A stretch of DNA of 64,000 nucleotides from Tabrizicola fusiformis (GTDB lineage Bacteria; Pseudomonadota; Alphaproteobacteria; Rhodobacterales; Rhodobacteraceae), in the NCBI RefSeq assembly GCF_013328815.1, contig NZ_JABUHN010000002.1, positions 1-64,000 of the forward strand. The letters are read 5' to 3'. This document shows, one piece after another, positions 39,083 through 50,038 of this stretch. Each line of letters opens with the position of its first letter. The first letter of the stretch is position 1. The notes under the pieces are model-generated. The model saw nothing but the letters and a program-made list of their open reading frames with translations, did not search any database and was not told the DNA's origin. A program made the position numbers and the translations under genes.

Positions 39083-39967
39083 TTACCCCTTGAGCGCCTT
39101 CATCACGGCTTCGCCCAGATGGGCGGGGCTTTCGGCCACGACGATCCCGGCGCTCAACATCGCCTCGATCTTCGATTCCGCGTCGCCCTTGCCACCCGCC
39201 ACGATGGCACCGGCATGGCCCATGCGGCGGCCCTTCGGCGCGGTGCGGCCTGCGATGAAACCGGCGGTCGGCTTCCAGCGGCCGCGCTTTTTCTCATCGG
39301 CGAGGAACTGCGCGGCTTCTTCTTCGGCAGAGCCGCCGATTTCGCCGATCATGATGATCGAGGTGGTTTCCGGGTCGGCGAGGAACATCTCCAGCACATC
39401 GATATGCTCGGTACCCTTGATCGGGTCGCCGCCGATGCCCACAGCCGAGGATTGGCCAAGGCCGAGGTCGGTGGTCTGCTTGACCGCCTCATAGGTCAGG
39501 GTGCCCGAGCGGCTGACGACGCCGACCGAGCCGCGCTTGTGGATATGGCCGGGCATGATGCCGATCTTGCAGGCGCCGGGGGTGATCACGCCGGGGCAGT
39601 TCGGCCCGATCAGCCGGGTCTTGGAGTTGATGAGGGCGCGCTTGACCTTCATCATGTCCAGAACCGGAATGCCTTCGGTGATGCAGACCACCAGCGGAAT
39701 CTCGGCGTCAATCGCCTCAAGGATGCTGTCGGCAGCGAAGGGCGGCGGGACATAGATCACGCTCGCATCGGCGCCGGTGCGTGCCACGGCTTCGTGGACC
39801 GAGTCAAAGACCGGCAGGCCCAGATGCTCGGTGCCACCTTTGCCGGGGGTCACGCCGCCGACCATCTTGGTGCCATAGGCGATGGCCTGTTCGGAGTGGA
39901 AGGTGCCCTGCGAGCCGGTGAAGCCCTGACAGATGACTTTGGTGTTTTCGTTGACGAGAACGGCCAT
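39083..39967 (-). CDS. sucD: Succinate--CoA ligase (ADP-forming) subunit alpha
   Basis: A 294-residue subunit with the CoA-binding Rossmann domain ([18 protein letters not shown], ending VTPGKGG) and the phospho-histidine/power-helix region [11 protein letters not shown]. It makes succinate and ATP from succinyl-CoA with SucC, whose gene ends four bases upstream. Full length and typical. Confidence 0.97.
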   Translation of the reverse strand: MAVLVNENTKVICQGFTGSQGTFHSEQAIAYGTKMVGGVTPGKGGTEHLGLPVFDSVHEAVARTGADASVIYVPPPFAADSILEAIDAEIPLVVCITEGIPVLDMMKVKRALINSKTRLIGPNCPGVITPGACKIGIMPGHIHKRGSVGVVSRSGTLTYEAVKQTTDLGLGQSSAVGIGGDPIKGTEHIDVLEMFLADPETTSIIMIGEIGGSAEEEAAQFLADEKKRGRWKPTAGFIAGRTAPKGRRMGHAGAIVAGGKGDAESKIEAMLSAGIVVAESPAHLGEAVMKALKG

Positions 39968-39971
39968 GGGA

Positions 39972-41165
39972 TTATCCTTTCACCGCTTTGACGATCTTTT
40001 GTGCCGCATCGGCGAGGTTGTCGCCTGCGATCACGTTCAGGCCCGAGTTGCGGATGATATCCTTGCCCAGTTCCACGTTGGTGCCTTCAAGCCGGACCAC
40101 CAGCGGAACCTGCAGGCCGACTTCCTTGACCGCGGCGATCACGCCTTCGGCGATCACGTCGCAGCGCATGATGCCGCCGAAGATGTTGACGAGGATGCCT
40201 TTGACGTTCGGGTCAGAGGTGATGATCTTGAACGCCTCGGTCACCTTTTCCTTGGTGGCGCCGCCGCCGACGTCAAGGAAGTTGGCCGGTTCGGCCCCGT
40301 AAAGCTTGATGATGTCCATGGTGGCCATCGCAAGGCCCGCGCCATTCACCATGCAGCCGATGTCGCCATCCAGCGCCACATAGTTCAGGTCGAATTTCTG
40401 CGCGGCGAGTTCCTTGGGGTCTTCCTCGGTCTCGTCTTTCAGCGACAGGATGTCGGCGTGGCGGTAAAGCGCGTTGCCGTCAAAGCCCATCTTGGCATCG
40501 AGCAGCTTGAGGTTGCCGTCCTTCAGCACGACCAGCGGGTTGATCTCCAGCATGTCCATGTCTTTCTCGACAAAGAGCTTGTAGAGATTGCGCACGATGC
40601 CGACGCATTGCTTGACCTGACCGCCGGTCAGCCCAAGGCCGAAGGCCACGCGGCGGCCGTGGAAATCCTGAAAGCCGGTGGCAGGATCGACCGAGAAGGA
40701 CAGGATCTTTTCGGGCGTGTCATGCGCCACGTCTTCGATCGACATGCCGCCTTCGGTCGAGGAAACGATCGAGATGCGGCTGGTCTGACGGTCGATCAGC
40801 AGGGCCAGATACAGCTCGCGCTCGATGTCGCTGCCGTCTTCGATGTAGATGCGGTTCACCTGCTTGCCCGCTTCGCCGGTCTGCACGGTGACAAGGGTGC
40901 GGCCCAGCATCTGGCGGGCGAATTCGGCGGCCTCGCCGACCGAGCGGGCAAGGCGGACGCCGCCCTTTTCCCCGGCTTCGGGTTCTTTGAAATGGCCCTT
41001 GCCGCGACCACCGGCATGGATCTGCGCCTTGACCACCCAGAGCGGTCCGTCAAGCTCGCCCGCGGCGGTCTTGGCGTCTTCGGCCTTCAGCACGACCCGG
41101 CCGTCGGAAACCGGGATGCCATAAGAGCGCAACAGCGCCTTGGCCTGATATTCATGGATGTTCAT
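39972..41165 (-). CDS. sucC: Succinate--CoA ligase subunit beta
   Basis: A 397-residue ATP-grasp subunit: [33 protein letters not shown], and C-terminal [16 protein letters not shown] at 41165 gives the universal SucC N-terminus; an upstream in-frame extension runs through the operator region and is rejected. It is the first gene of the minus-strand suc block. The paired TGTGATCACA operator lies about 100 bp upstream. Confidence 0.97.
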   Translation of the reverse strand: MNIHEYQAKALLRSYGIPVSDGRVVLKAEDAKTAAGELDGPLWVVKAQIHAGGRGKGHFKEPEAGEKGGVRLARSVGEAAEFARQMLGRTLVTVQTGEAGKQVNRIYIEDGSDIERELYLALLIDRQTSRISIVSSTEGGMSIEDVAHDTPEKILSFSVDPATGFQDFHGRRVAFGLGLTGGQVKQCVGIVRNLYKLFVEKDMDMLEINPLVVLKDGNLKLLDAKMGFDGNALYRHADILSLKDETEEDPKELAAQKFDLNYVALDGDIGCMVNGAGLAMATMDIIKLYGAEPANFLDVGGGATKEKVTEAFKIITSDPNVKGILVNIFGGIMRCDVIAEGVIAAVKEVGLQVPLVVRLEGTNVELGKDIIRNSGLNVIAGDNLADAAQKIVKAVKG

Positions 41166-41261
41166 GGGTGGGCCCCCGTCATGATGAATTTGGGGCGTGA
41201 TGGCATGAATTTCAGCCGCCGCAAAACGGGATTTGTCGTGGATGCGCAGAAATATCTGCTT

Positions 41262-41292
41262 TGTGATCACAGAAATTTTTCCTGTGATCACA
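41262..41292 (-). promoter_or_regulatory. Paired TGTGATCACA palindromes upstream of sucC
   Basis: Two perfect TGTGATCACA palindromes, at 41262-41271 and 41283-41292, are 21 bp centre to centre. They are embedded in a larger perfect dyad: CTTTGTGATCACAG, nine bases, CTGTGATCACAAAG. The same paired arrangement with the same spacing lies upstream of sdhC. Confidence 0.7.
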
Positions 41293-41323
41293 AAGCGCGG
41301 ATGTTAGCGGAAACCCGCCCGCA

Positions 41324-42517
41324 TCAGTTGAACCAGAGCGCCAGCAGCATCGGCTCGCCGCCCGCGAGGGATTCGAAACGGCTCCAGTTTTCGGCACTCA
41401 CCAGCGGGCCTGCCTCAAGATAGGGCAGCGCGGCCCAGCCCTGCACCCATCCGGCCAGTGGGGCGGGGCGTGGTTCGGAGAAGAGTTTCGCAATGTTGAT
41501 GCCGCCGCCCGCCCCGGCCCGCCAGTAGGGGGCCAGCTTTTCACCCTTCAGCAGCGCCTCGCCATCGGCCAGCACGGCCTGCCAGCTTTCCGCCGTGCCT
41601 TCGGGCAGCGCCAGCCCGAGGGCCGAGGTCTGCCGGGCATTGGGCAGCCATTCGGCGGCATTGTCGGTCTCGGCCCCAACCCGCGCCCAGAAATCGCGGT
41701 TGGCGGCGATGGCGGACATAAGGTGGTCGCGCGCCACGGCCATGCGGGCGGCGTCGGGCTGTTGCTCCAGCGTGGCCAGGATCAGGGCGATCAGGTCGAT
41801 GGTGCCAAGGCCATCGCTCTCCATCCCCAGATAGGCGTCAAGCGGCAGGGGGCCGTATTGCTCCAGAGCGGCCCGCGTGGTCAGAATGCGGGTCAGGGGT
41901 TCGGTCGGGTCATAGGCCAGAACCATCTGGCTGACGGCCTGCAACGCATGGGCATATGCGGTCAGCCATGCGGCATCGGCGGCGTCAAAGCGGATCACCG
42001 GGGCGGGGGTGCCCGGCGCACGCTCCTCCCAGCGCCAGCCCATGAGGGCAGGCCCGGCAATCTCCAGCAGGTCTTCGCCGGGGTCGCGGGTGGTATTGCT
42101 GTTGATGTCGAACCAGAGGTCGCCAAGGTTCACCTCAAGCCCGAATTCGGAGGTGGCAGCAATCGGGTCCAGCGCGGCGCGGGCGGCTTCAAGCCGGGCA
42201 TCGGCGGCGGTGAAGATGGCGGCGACGGCGCCCGGGTCAAAGGCTTGTGGCGCGGGATTGTCGGGCACGGTCAGCCGCAGCAAGGGCAGCAGTCCGGTGC
42301 GGTCGGTCATGCCGTTCTGCCAGCGGATCTGAAAGCTTTGCTCAAGGGCCGACAGAAACCGCAACCCGCCAAGGGCAAAGCGTTCGTCGTCGGCAGGGGC
42401 GGGCAGGGCGGCCAGCCGCGCCTCGGTGGCGGCAATCCCCGCGCGGCCGATCTCGGCGGTCAGGGTTTCGCCAGCGGCAGGCGTGGCCAGCATCAGGGCA
42501 AGCAGGGCAGCGCGCAT
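41324..42517 (-). CDS. Exported hypothetical protein
   Basis: A 397-residue protein with a signal peptide (residues 1-16, MRAALLALMLATPAAG). The rest is largely helical; LGGLRFLSALEQSFQIRWQNG, SNTTRDPGEDLLEIAGPALMGWRWEE and YLGMESDGLGTIDLIAL are its distinctive segments. I recognise no domain with confidence; overall it looks periplasmic. GGAGG precedes the ATG at 42517. Confidence 0.6.
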   Translation of the reverse strand: MRAALLALMLATPAAGETLTAEIGRAGIAATEARLAALPAPADDERFALGGLRFLSALEQSFQIRWQNGMTDRTGLLPLLRLTVPDNPAPQAFDPGAVAAIFTAADARLEAARAALDPIAATSEFGLEVNLGDLWFDINSNTTRDPGEDLLEIAGPALMGWRWEERAPGTPAPVIRFDAADAAWLTAYAHALQAVSQMVLAYDPTEPLTRILTTRAALEQYGPLPLDAYLGMESDGLGTIDLIALILATLEQQPDAARMAVARDHLMSAIAANRDFWARVGAETDNAAEWLPNARQTSALGLALPEGTAESWQAVLADGEALLKGEKLAPYWRAGAGGGINIAKLFSEPRPAPLAGWVQGWAALPYLEAGPLVSAENWSRFESLAGGEPMLLALWFN

Positions 42518-42613
42518 CGGGGCCTCCGGTTTTGGCCGCAGGGTGCGCGCGCCGTGGCGTTTTGGCAAGCGGGCAGGGTTTTCTCTGGCATCAGGCCGAC
42601 TTATGGTCACCCC

Positions 42614-43489
42614 ATGCGCCATATCATCAGCCTGACCACCATCCCGCCCCGTTTCGCCAGCCTTGGCCCGTTGTTGCAGGCGCTGCGCGACCAATCCTCG
42701 CGCCCCGAGGCGGTGGAGCTGTGGTTGCCGCGCCGTTATCGCCGCTTTCCCGGCTATGGCGGTGCGCTGCCCGACCTGCCCGAAGGCATCACCCTGCGCC
42801 TGACGGACGAGGATCTGGGTCCGGCGACCAAGGTGCTGCCCGCGGCCCGCGCCAGACGGGGCGAGGCGGTGGAGATTCTGTTCTGCGACGATGACCATAT
42901 CTATGGCCCGCGCTGGGCGGCGGGCCTCTTGGCTGCGCGCGCGCGCCACCCCGAGGCGGCGGTGGCGGCGGCGGCCACCACGCTGGTCGCGATGGGGCGG
43001 CCTTGGACTGCGCCCGGCCCCCTGCCGCGGGCGAAAATGGCGGTGCCCCATACGGAACAGCGCCTGTTCCGGCTGCGCCGCGGCCTTCTGGCGCTGCGCC
43101 ATGGCGGGCGGGCGCGCATTCCGCTGATGGCGCCCTTCCGCACGGTGGACCGGGCCGGCTATGCCGACTTCTTTGAAGGGTATGGCGGGGTCGCTCTGGC
43201 GCCCGACATGCTGGACGATGCCGCCTTCGACATTCCGCCGGTCCTGTGGTCGGTGGATGATGTCTGGCTTTCGGGCCATCTGGCGCGGCGCGGCATTCCG
43301 ATCTGGACCGAGCCGGGGCTGCACCGGGCGCGGGCGCAGCATGGCGTGTCGCGCACCGATCCGCTTTATGCCGCGATCATTCAGGGCAAGGGGCGGCGCG
43401 ATGCCAACCGCGCCTGCATCGACCATTTCCGCCAGACTTATGGCATCTGGGGGGGTAGCGACGCAGGCTCGGCCAGCCAAAGCACCTGA
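42614..43489 (+). CDS. Glycosyltransferase family 2-like protein
   Basis: A 291-residue protein with a GT-A-type N-terminus (MRHIISLTTIPPRFASLGPLL) and a DDD metal/nucleotide motif at residues 92-94 (FCDDDHIYGPRW). Later ADFFEGYGGVA and SVDDVWLSGHLARRG resemble acceptor-side motifs. The donor and acceptor are unknown. Its 3' end overlaps the convergent methyltransferase gene by 52 bases. Confidence 0.72.
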   Translation: MRHIISLTTIPPRFASLGPLLQALRDQSSRPEAVELWLPRRYRRFPGYGGALPDLPEGITLRLTDEDLGPATKVLPAARARRGEAVEILFCDDDHIYGPRWAAGLLAARARHPEAAVAAAATTLVAMGRPWTAPGPLPRAKMAVPHTEQRLFRLRRGLLALRHGGRARIPLMAPFRTVDRAGYADFFEGYGGVALAPDMLDDAAFDIPPVLWSVDDVWLSGHLARRGIPIWTEPGLHRARAQHGVSRTDPLYAAIIQGKGRRDANRACIDHFRQTYGIWGGSDAGSASQST

Positions 43490-44136
43490 CCGCGCGGCAG
43501 GCGGGTGTCCAGCGGGCGGGCGTCAAAGCCTGCGGCGCGGGCCATCGCGGCAACCTGCGCCGGGGGCACATGCCATGGTGGGCGGCTGGCATGGGTCACC
43601 ACGCCGTCGCGCTGGCGCAGGCTTTCCACCCCTTCGGGCGCCTGAAACACAGTGAAGAGCAGCCGCTTCAGCCGCGGAAACCGCGCGCCGATCCGGGCCA
43701 ACGCGGCTTCGGTCATGCCGGGGGGCAGATGGGTGAAGACGGCGAAACAGATGGCAAGGTCAAAGTCGTCGGGCAGGCCCGGAAAGGCGAAATCGCCATC
43801 TTCCACCAGATGGTGCAGCGGCAGGCGGCTTTTGTCGGCCAGTTCCTCTTCCCAGCCGCGCCGCATCAGCGCGCCGGACAGGTCGGTCGCCCAGTAATTC
43901 CCCGCTTCAAGCCAGGGCACCAGCAGGCAGCCCAGCCGCAGCGACCCCGCCCCGATGTCCAGCACCCGGTGACCGGGTTGCAAGCCTGCCTCGATGAGCA
44001 GGCGCATCTGCGCCTCACCCGTCTCTTCCCAGCGGCCGCCCACGATGTCGCGGTGCCGCCCCTCGGCCAGCGCGCGGTCATAAAACCCGGGCATCAGATA
44101 GGGCGAGACCGGCCCCGAGGCGCGCGGTTTTACCAT
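43438..44136 (-). CDS. SAM-dependent methyltransferase
   Basis: A 232-residue class I methyltransferase: motif I VLDIGAGSLRLGCLL, the acidic-loop region NYWATDLSG, and motif IV FDLAICFAVFTHL. The substrate is unknown; the neighbouring glycosyltransferase suggests polysaccharide or glycan decoration. ATG at 44136 coincides with the end of a dispersed GGATATTT...AGATGAA repeat, so the repeat forms its leader. Confidence 0.78.
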   Translation of the reverse strand: MVKPRASGPVSPYLMPGFYDRALAEGRHRDIVGGRWEETGEAQMRLLIEAGLQPGHRVLDIGAGSLRLGCLLVPWLEAGNYWATDLSGALMRRGWEEELADKSRLPLHHLVEDGDFAFPGLPDDFDLAICFAVFTHLPPGMTEAALARIGARFPRLKRLLFTVFQAPEGVESLRQRDGVVTHASRPPWHVPPAQVAAMARAAGFDARPLDTRLPRGQVLWLAEPASLPPQMP

Positions 44137-44157
44137 TTCATCTTGGTCCAAATATCC
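44136..44157 (-). repeat. Dispersed GGATATTT...AAGATGAA element, copy 2
   Basis: On the minus strand GGATATTTGGACC is followed by AAGATGAAA and runs into the methyltransferase start codon. It matches the tails of the copies at 4966-4987 and 59786-59806 but has no GC hairpin in front. Confidence 0.55.
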
Positions 44158-44177
44158 ATGCGACGCCTGCCTAGGGA

Positions 44178-45410
44178 TCAGCGGGCGGCCTTTTGCACCA
44201 GCCCAAGGCACAACTGCGTGGCAAGGGCCATGTCCTGCACCGAAATCCATTCCAGCGGGCCGTGGATTTCCTGCATCCCGGTGAACAGGTTGGGGCAGGG
44301 CACGCCCATTTCCGTCAGGCGTGAGCCATCGGTGCCGCCGCGGATCGGCACCGAGACGGGTTCGATCCCCAGATCGCGGGCGGCAGAGCGGGCCAATTCG
44401 ACCGGCGTCATGTCATTTTCCAGCCAATAGCGCATGTTGCGGTATTGCGGGGAAATGGTGCAGGTGATTTCGGCGCGCGGCTCGCTCGCCTGAACGGCGG
44501 CGCAGACCTGTTGCAGCAGGGCGCCCTTGGCGGCCAGCCCGTCGCGCTCAAAATCGCGCAGGATGAATTTCAGGGTCATTTCCGACGACCCGCCGGTCAT
44601 CGAGGTGGCATGGATGAAGCCTTCGCGCCCCTCAGTCACTTCCGGCGTCAGGGTGGCTTGCGGCAGGGTGGCGATGATCTTGGCGGCAAGGTGAATGGCA
44701 TTGACCATCTTGCCCTTGGCCAGCCCCGGGTGGATCGACACGCCCTTGACGGTCACCACCGCGCCATCGGCAGAGAAGCTTTCATACTCGATCTCACCCA
44801 CCGCGCCGCCGTCGAAAGTATAGGCGAAATCGACGCCCAGATCGGCCGGAAGGCGCTTGTCCACGCCGCGGCCGATTTCCTCGTCCGGGGTGAAGGCAAG
44901 GCGCAGCGTGGGGCGCGAAATCGCAGGGCTGGCCAGCAGATGGCGCGCGGCGGTCATCAGCACCGCCACCCCGGCCTTGTCATCGGCACCGAGGAGCGTG
45001 GTTCCCGAAGCCGTCACGATGTCATGGCCCAGCTTTTCGGCCAGATGCGGCGAGGTTTCCGGCGAAAGGGTCAGCGTGGGGTCGTCCGGGTAGCTGATCG
45101 CCCCGCCGTTCCAGCCCCGGATCACCCGGGGTTTCACGCCGGTCGCGTTGAACTGCGGCGCGGTATCGACATGGGCGAGAAAGCCGATCACTGGGCCGGG
45201 CGCGGTGCCGGGGATCGTCGCCAGAACGGTGCCGTAATCGGTCACCCGCACCTCGGCAGCGCCCATCTCGCGCAGCTCGGTCTCCAGCAGTCGTGCCATG
45301 TCAAGCTGCCGCGCGGTCGAGGGCTGTGCCGGGCTGTCCTCATCGCTCTGGCTGTCGATGGCGCAATAGCGCAGGAGGCGGCTCTCAAGCTCGGCGTCGA
45401 AGGCGGTCAT
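44178..45410 (-). CDS. pepT: Peptidase T
   Basis: A 410-residue M20B tripeptide aminopeptidase. Di-zinc ligand motifs are visible: GFLAHVDTAPQF, LLGADDKAGVAVLM (bridging Asp), FTPDEEIGRG (catalytic Glu), and PIRGGTDGSRL with the final IHGPLEWISVQDM. It releases N-terminal residues from tripeptides in the cytoplasm. It starts seven bases after the small basic gene upstream on the same strand. Confidence 0.95.
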   Translation of the reverse strand: MTAFDAELESRLLRYCAIDSQSDEDSPAQPSTARQLDMARLLETELREMGAAEVRVTDYGTVLATIPGTAPGPVIGFLAHVDTAPQFNATGVKPRVIRGWNGGAISYPDDPTLTLSPETSPHLAEKLGHDIVTASGTTLLGADDKAGVAVLMTAARHLLASPAISRPTLRLAFTPDEEIGRGVDKRLPADLGVDFAYTFDGGAVGEIEYESFSADGAVVTVKGVSIHPGLAKGKMVNAIHLAAKIIATLPQATLTPEVTEGREGFIHATSMTGGSSEMTLKFILRDFERDGLAAKGALLQQVCAAVQASEPRAEITCTISPQYRNMRYWLENDMTPVELARSAARDLGIEPVSVPIRGGTDGSRLTEMGVPCPNLFTGMQEIHGPLEWISVQDMALATQLCLGLVQKAAR

Positions 45411-45417
45411 TGACGGT

Positions 45418-45582
45418 TCAGCCCTTTTTCTTGGCTTCGGCGGCGGCCTTCATCCGGGCCAGAAGCGCGGCTTTCTTTTCGGCCTCGGCCCCCTTGGTTT
45501 TCGGGGCGCCGTGGCGGTTGAGGTCCAGCGCGTGGTGGCTGTCCTTGGCACTTTTGGGATTGCCGGATTTCGAATAGTCCAT
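45418..45582 (-). CDS. Small basic hypothetical protein
   Basis: A 54-residue Lys/Ala-rich protein (MDYSKSGNPKSAKDSHHALD ... LLARMKAAAEAKKKG), probably helical and nucleic-acid-like in charge. GGAGG precedes the ATG at 45582. It looks like a family of small proteins seen in Rhodobacterales, without known function. It lies directly upstream of pepT. Confidence 0.6.
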   Translation of the reverse strand: MDYSKSGNPKSAKDSHHALDLNRHGAPKTKGAEAEKKAALLARMKAAAEAKKKG

Positions 45583-45669
45583 GGCGGCCTCCGCAGGATG
45601 GGAAATGTTCTGCCCCCCGGGATGCACCAAAGCGCGCGCCGGGGCAAGGTGGCAGGGACCGCGAATGCA

Positions 45670-45693
45670 AAAGGGCGCCCGGAGGAGCCCTTT
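45670..45693 (-). terminator. Rho-independent terminator after mdh
   Basis: On the minus strand AAAGGGC, a 10-base loop, GCCCTTT and a further T form a standard stem. It lies 20 bp past the mdh stop. Confidence 0.65.
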
Positions 45694-45712
45694 GTCAAAG
45701 GTCGGCGCAGGC

Positions 45713-47591
<1,879 letters not shown>

Positions 47592-47597
47592 GGCGCA

Positions 47598-47619
47598 ACA
47601 GGGCGCCCGAAGGCGCCCT
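47598..47619. terminator. Hairpin between convergent TauE/SafE and CsbD genes
   Basis: CAGGGCGCC-CGAA-GGCGCCCTG forms a 9-bp stem with a stable CGAA tetraloop. There is no T run, but its position between convergent genes fits a bidirectional terminator. Confidence 0.5.
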
Positions 47620-47639
47620 GCGACCGGAAGGTGGGCCGG

Positions 47640-47852
47640 TCAGAGTTTGTCGGTCTGTTTCTTGACCGCATCCGCCACGTTCTTGACCGCATCCTTGGCT
47701 TTGGCGACGGCCTGTTGCGCCTCGCCCTTGGCTTCCTGAACCGCGCCTTCGGCGCGCAGCCTGTCATTCCCGGTGGCCTTGCCCACGGCCTGTTTGGCAT
47801 TGCCCATCGCCTCGTTGGCAAGGCCCTTGATCTTGTCGGTGGTGCTGCTCAT
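47640..47852 (-). CDS. CsbD family stress-response protein
   Basis: A 70-residue hydrophilic protein. Its [22 protein letters not shown] and [24 protein letters not shown] repeats are the CsbD pattern. CsbD proteins are abundant general-stress proteins of unknown mechanism. The C-terminal half is lengthened by Ala/Lys helical repeats. ATG at 47852 is preceded by AAGGAG. Confidence 0.87.
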   Translation of the reverse strand: MSSTTDKIKGLANEAMGNAKQAVGKATGNDRLRAEGAVQEAKGEAQQAVAKAKDAVKNVADAVKKQTDKL

Positions 47853-48069
47853 CACGAACTCCTTCGTTACGGGTGCATGTCCGGCACAAGAGGCCGATGC
47901 GCCTTGATCGCGCATGACAGCGAAGTGGGGCCGTCTGCCGCCAGATCAACGGCAGCCGGGCGGATTGGCCGGAAGCGGGCGGAAACCGGCGGAAAGCTGC
48001 GGAGAAGGGCCTTTATGGCACGCCGGAACCCGCCGAAATGCGGCGGTCAATCCCCGGAAGGCTTGACGC

Positions 48070-48156
48070 TCAGGGTAGAAACCCGGCCCAGCCGGCCTGC
48101 GTGGCAAGGATCATTCCGCCAAAACCGAGCGAAAGGGCGAAGAGGGTCTTTTCCAT
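48070..48156 (-). pseudogene. 28-codon remnant of a small signal-peptide-bearing protein (possible)
   Basis: MEKTLFALSLGFGGMILATQ then AGWAGFLP and stop. The first 20 residues match the leader of a small exported protein family I know from Rhodobacterales, which normally continues with a Cys-containing mature part. Here a stop comes directly after the leader, so it appears truncated. AGGA precedes the ATG. It could still be a functional tiny membrane peptide. Confidence 0.4.
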
Positions 48157-48316
48157 GCGGCGTCCTGAAGATCTGGCTGTCCGGTGCAGTCTGGCCGCCG
48201 CCATGCAACCAATCCGTTAAGGCGGCGCGCGCAATTTCTGCGATGCGGCATTTCTGCCCTTGCCGAAAATGCCAAAATGGTCAGTCTGTCCGCAAGATTA
48301 TTGCCCGGAGAGAATC

Positions 48317-49180
48317 ATGTCCTCGCGCCCCTACCGTTCGGTCCTTTACATTCCCGGCTCGAAAGAGCGGGCGCTGGAAAAGGCCATGGGCCTTGCGACC
48401 GATGCCATCATCTTCGATCTGGAAGACGCCGTGGCGCCCGAGGAAAAGCCCGCGGCGCGCGAACTTCTGGCGCGGGTGCTGACCGATGGGGATTTCGGCG
48501 CCCGGGCGCGGATCGTGCGGATCAACGGCTTTGACACCGAATGGGGCCGCGCCGATGCCGATGCGATGGACCGCGCGATTGCCGGCGGCGCAAAGATCGA
48601 CGCCATCCTGATCCCCAAGGTCAACCGCGCCGCCGATCTGGATGCCGTGGCCGAAGCGGTGCCGGGCGCCGACCTCTGGGCGATGATGGAAACCGGCCTC
48701 GGGATGCTGAACGCAGGCGAGATTGCCGCGCATCGGCGGCTGAAGGGCATGGTGATGGGCACCAATGACCTTGCCAAAGAGCTGGGCAGCCGCTTTCGCG
48801 CCGACCGTCTGCCGTTGCAGGCGGGGCTTGGCCTCTGCCTGCTGGCGGCGCGTGCCCATGGCAAGGTGATCGTGGACGGCGTCTATAATGCCTTCAAGGA
48901 TGATGAGGGGCTGCGCGCCGAATGCGAGCAGGGCCGCGACATGGGCTTTGACGGCAAGACGCTGATCCATCCGGCGCAGCTTGAGATTGCCAATGCCGCC
49001 TTTGCCCCTTCCGAGGCGGAACTGGCGCTGGCTCATCGCCAGATCGAAGCCTATGAGGCGGCCAAGGCGGCGGGGCAGGGCGTGGCGGTGGTCGATGGCA
49101 AGATCGTGGAAAATCTCCACATCGTGACGGCCAATGCCCTGATCGCCAAGGCGCGCGCCATTGCGGCGCTGGCGGGTTGA
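48317..49180 (+). CDS. mcl2: HpcH/HpaI-family CoA-ester lyase, likely (3S)-malyl-CoA thioesterase
   Basis: A 287-residue CitE-like enzyme: RSVLYIPGSKERALEKA, IFDLEDAVAPEEK (Mg Glu/Asp), WAMMETGLGMLNAGEI, MGTNDLAKE and GKTLIHPAQLE. Rhodobacter has Mcl1 (malyl/methylmalyl-CoA lyase, about 318 residues) and the shorter Mcl2, a (3S)-malyl-CoA thioesterase. Length and operon with mch fit Mcl2. It releases malate in the ethylmalonyl-CoA pathway. GGAGAGAATC precedes the ATG. Confidence 0.75.
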   Translation: MSSRPYRSVLYIPGSKERALEKAMGLATDAIIFDLEDAVAPEEKPAARELLARVLTDGDFGARARIVRINGFDTEWGRADADAMDRAIAGGAKIDAILIPKVNRAADLDAVAEAVPGADLWAMMETGLGMLNAGEIAAHRRLKGMVMGTNDLAKELGSRFRADRLPLQAGLGLCLLAARAHGKVIVDGVYNAFKDDEGLRAECEQGRDMGFDGKTLIHPAQLEIANAAFAPSEAELALAHRQIEAYEAAKAAGQGVAVVDGKIVENLHIVTANALIAKARAIAALAG

Positions 49181-49219
49181 CGGCAAGGTAGCCGCCGAAA
49201 CCTGCCAGGAGTGCCCAGC

Positions 49220-49774
49220 ATGCTGCTTTTGTCCCTCGGCCTGATCCTGTGGATCGCGCCCCATCTGTTGAAACGCCTTGCCCCGGGCCTGCGTGAAAGT
49301 CTGGGCGACAGGGGCAAGGGTCTGGTCGCGCTGTTGATCGTGGCGGGCGTGGTGCTGATGGTGGTCGGCTATCGCAGCGCCGAATTCGTGCCGCTTTATG
49401 ATCCGCTGCCGGGCATGGGCCATGCGAACAACACGCTGATGCTGATTTCGGTCTTCCTGTTCGGCGTCGGCGGCACCAAGGGCACGCTCTACACCAAGAT
49501 GCGGCATCCGATGCTCACGGGGCAGGTGATCTGGGCGCTGGCGCATTTGCTGGTGAACGGTGATCTGGCCTCGGTCGTGCTGTTCGGCGGCATCGGGCTT
49601 TGGGCGCTGGTGCAGATGGTGCTGATCAATCTGGCCGGCGCCTGGGCGCGGCCGACGGGCGGGCGGGGCCTGAAGGGCGATGCGATGAACCTTGTCGGCA
49701 CGTTGGCCCTGTTCGGGGTGATTGCCTATATCCACCAATGGCTTGGCCATCCGGTCTTTCTGGGGAACTACTGA
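49220..49774 (+). CDS. NnrU family membrane protein
   Basis: A 184-residue protein with about five membrane helices. NnrU traits are IAPHLLKRLAPGLRESLGDRGKGLVAL, MLISVFLFGV and MRHPMLTGQVIWALAHLLVNGDLASVVLFG. NnrU is linked to denitrification in some alphaproteobacteria, but this copy sits with the mcl/mch genes. AGGAG lies eight bases before the ATG; the stop overlaps the DUF1737 start (TGATG). Confidence 0.85.
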   Translation: MLLLSLGLILWIAPHLLKRLAPGLRESLGDRGKGLVALLIVAGVVLMVVGYRSAEFVPLYDPLPGMGHANNTLMLISVFLFGVGGTKGTLYTKMRHPMLTGQVIWALAHLLVNGDLASVVLFGGIGLWALVQMVLINLAGAWARPTGGRGLKGDAMNLVGTLALFGVIAYIHQWLGHPVFLGNY

Positions 49775-49977
49775 TGAAGCTCTATCGCTTTCTGTCCGAG
49801 GATGACACATCGGCCTTTTGCCACAAGGTCACGGCGGCGCTGAACAAGGGTTGGGAATTGCAGGGCAGCCCGACCTATGCCTTTGACGCCGCGCGCGGGG
49901 TGATGCGCTGCGGGCAGGCGGTGGTGAAAGAGGTGCCGGGCACCTATACGCCCGAGGTGAAACTGGGCGAGCAGTAG
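49774..49977 (+). CDS. DUF1737 family protein
   Basis: A 67-residue protein matching DUF1737: MKLYRFLSEDDTSAFCHKVTAALNKGWELQGSPTY, then GQAVVKEV. Function unknown. Coupled to the NnrU gene by TGATG. Its TAG stop is formed inside the dispersed repeat that begins at 49974, so the repeat may have replaced the original 3' end. Confidence 0.82.
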   Translation: MKLYRFLSEDDTSAFCHKVTAALNKGWELQGSPTYAFDAARGVMRCGQAVVKEVPGTYTPEVKLGEQ

Positions 49978-50030
49978 GTCGGGGTTCACCCCGACTCTGG
50001 TGGGATGCCGGGGTGAATCCCGGCCTACGG
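49974..50030. repeat. Composite inverted pair of dispersed repeats before mch
   Basis: GTAGGTCGGGG-TTCA-CCCCGAC (49974-49995) is followed by an inverted relative ending GGTGAATCCCGGCCTACGG at 50030. The reverse complement of the second unit differs from the first by only a few stem changes. The element supplies the DUF1737 stop and ends nine bases before the mch ATG. Confidence 0.65.
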
Positions 50031-50038
50031 AGACTGAC

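Noticed and set aside
41166-41291. Extended SucC N-terminus
   Set aside because: It translates the operator palindromes; all SucC proteins begin MNIHEYQAK-like at 41165.
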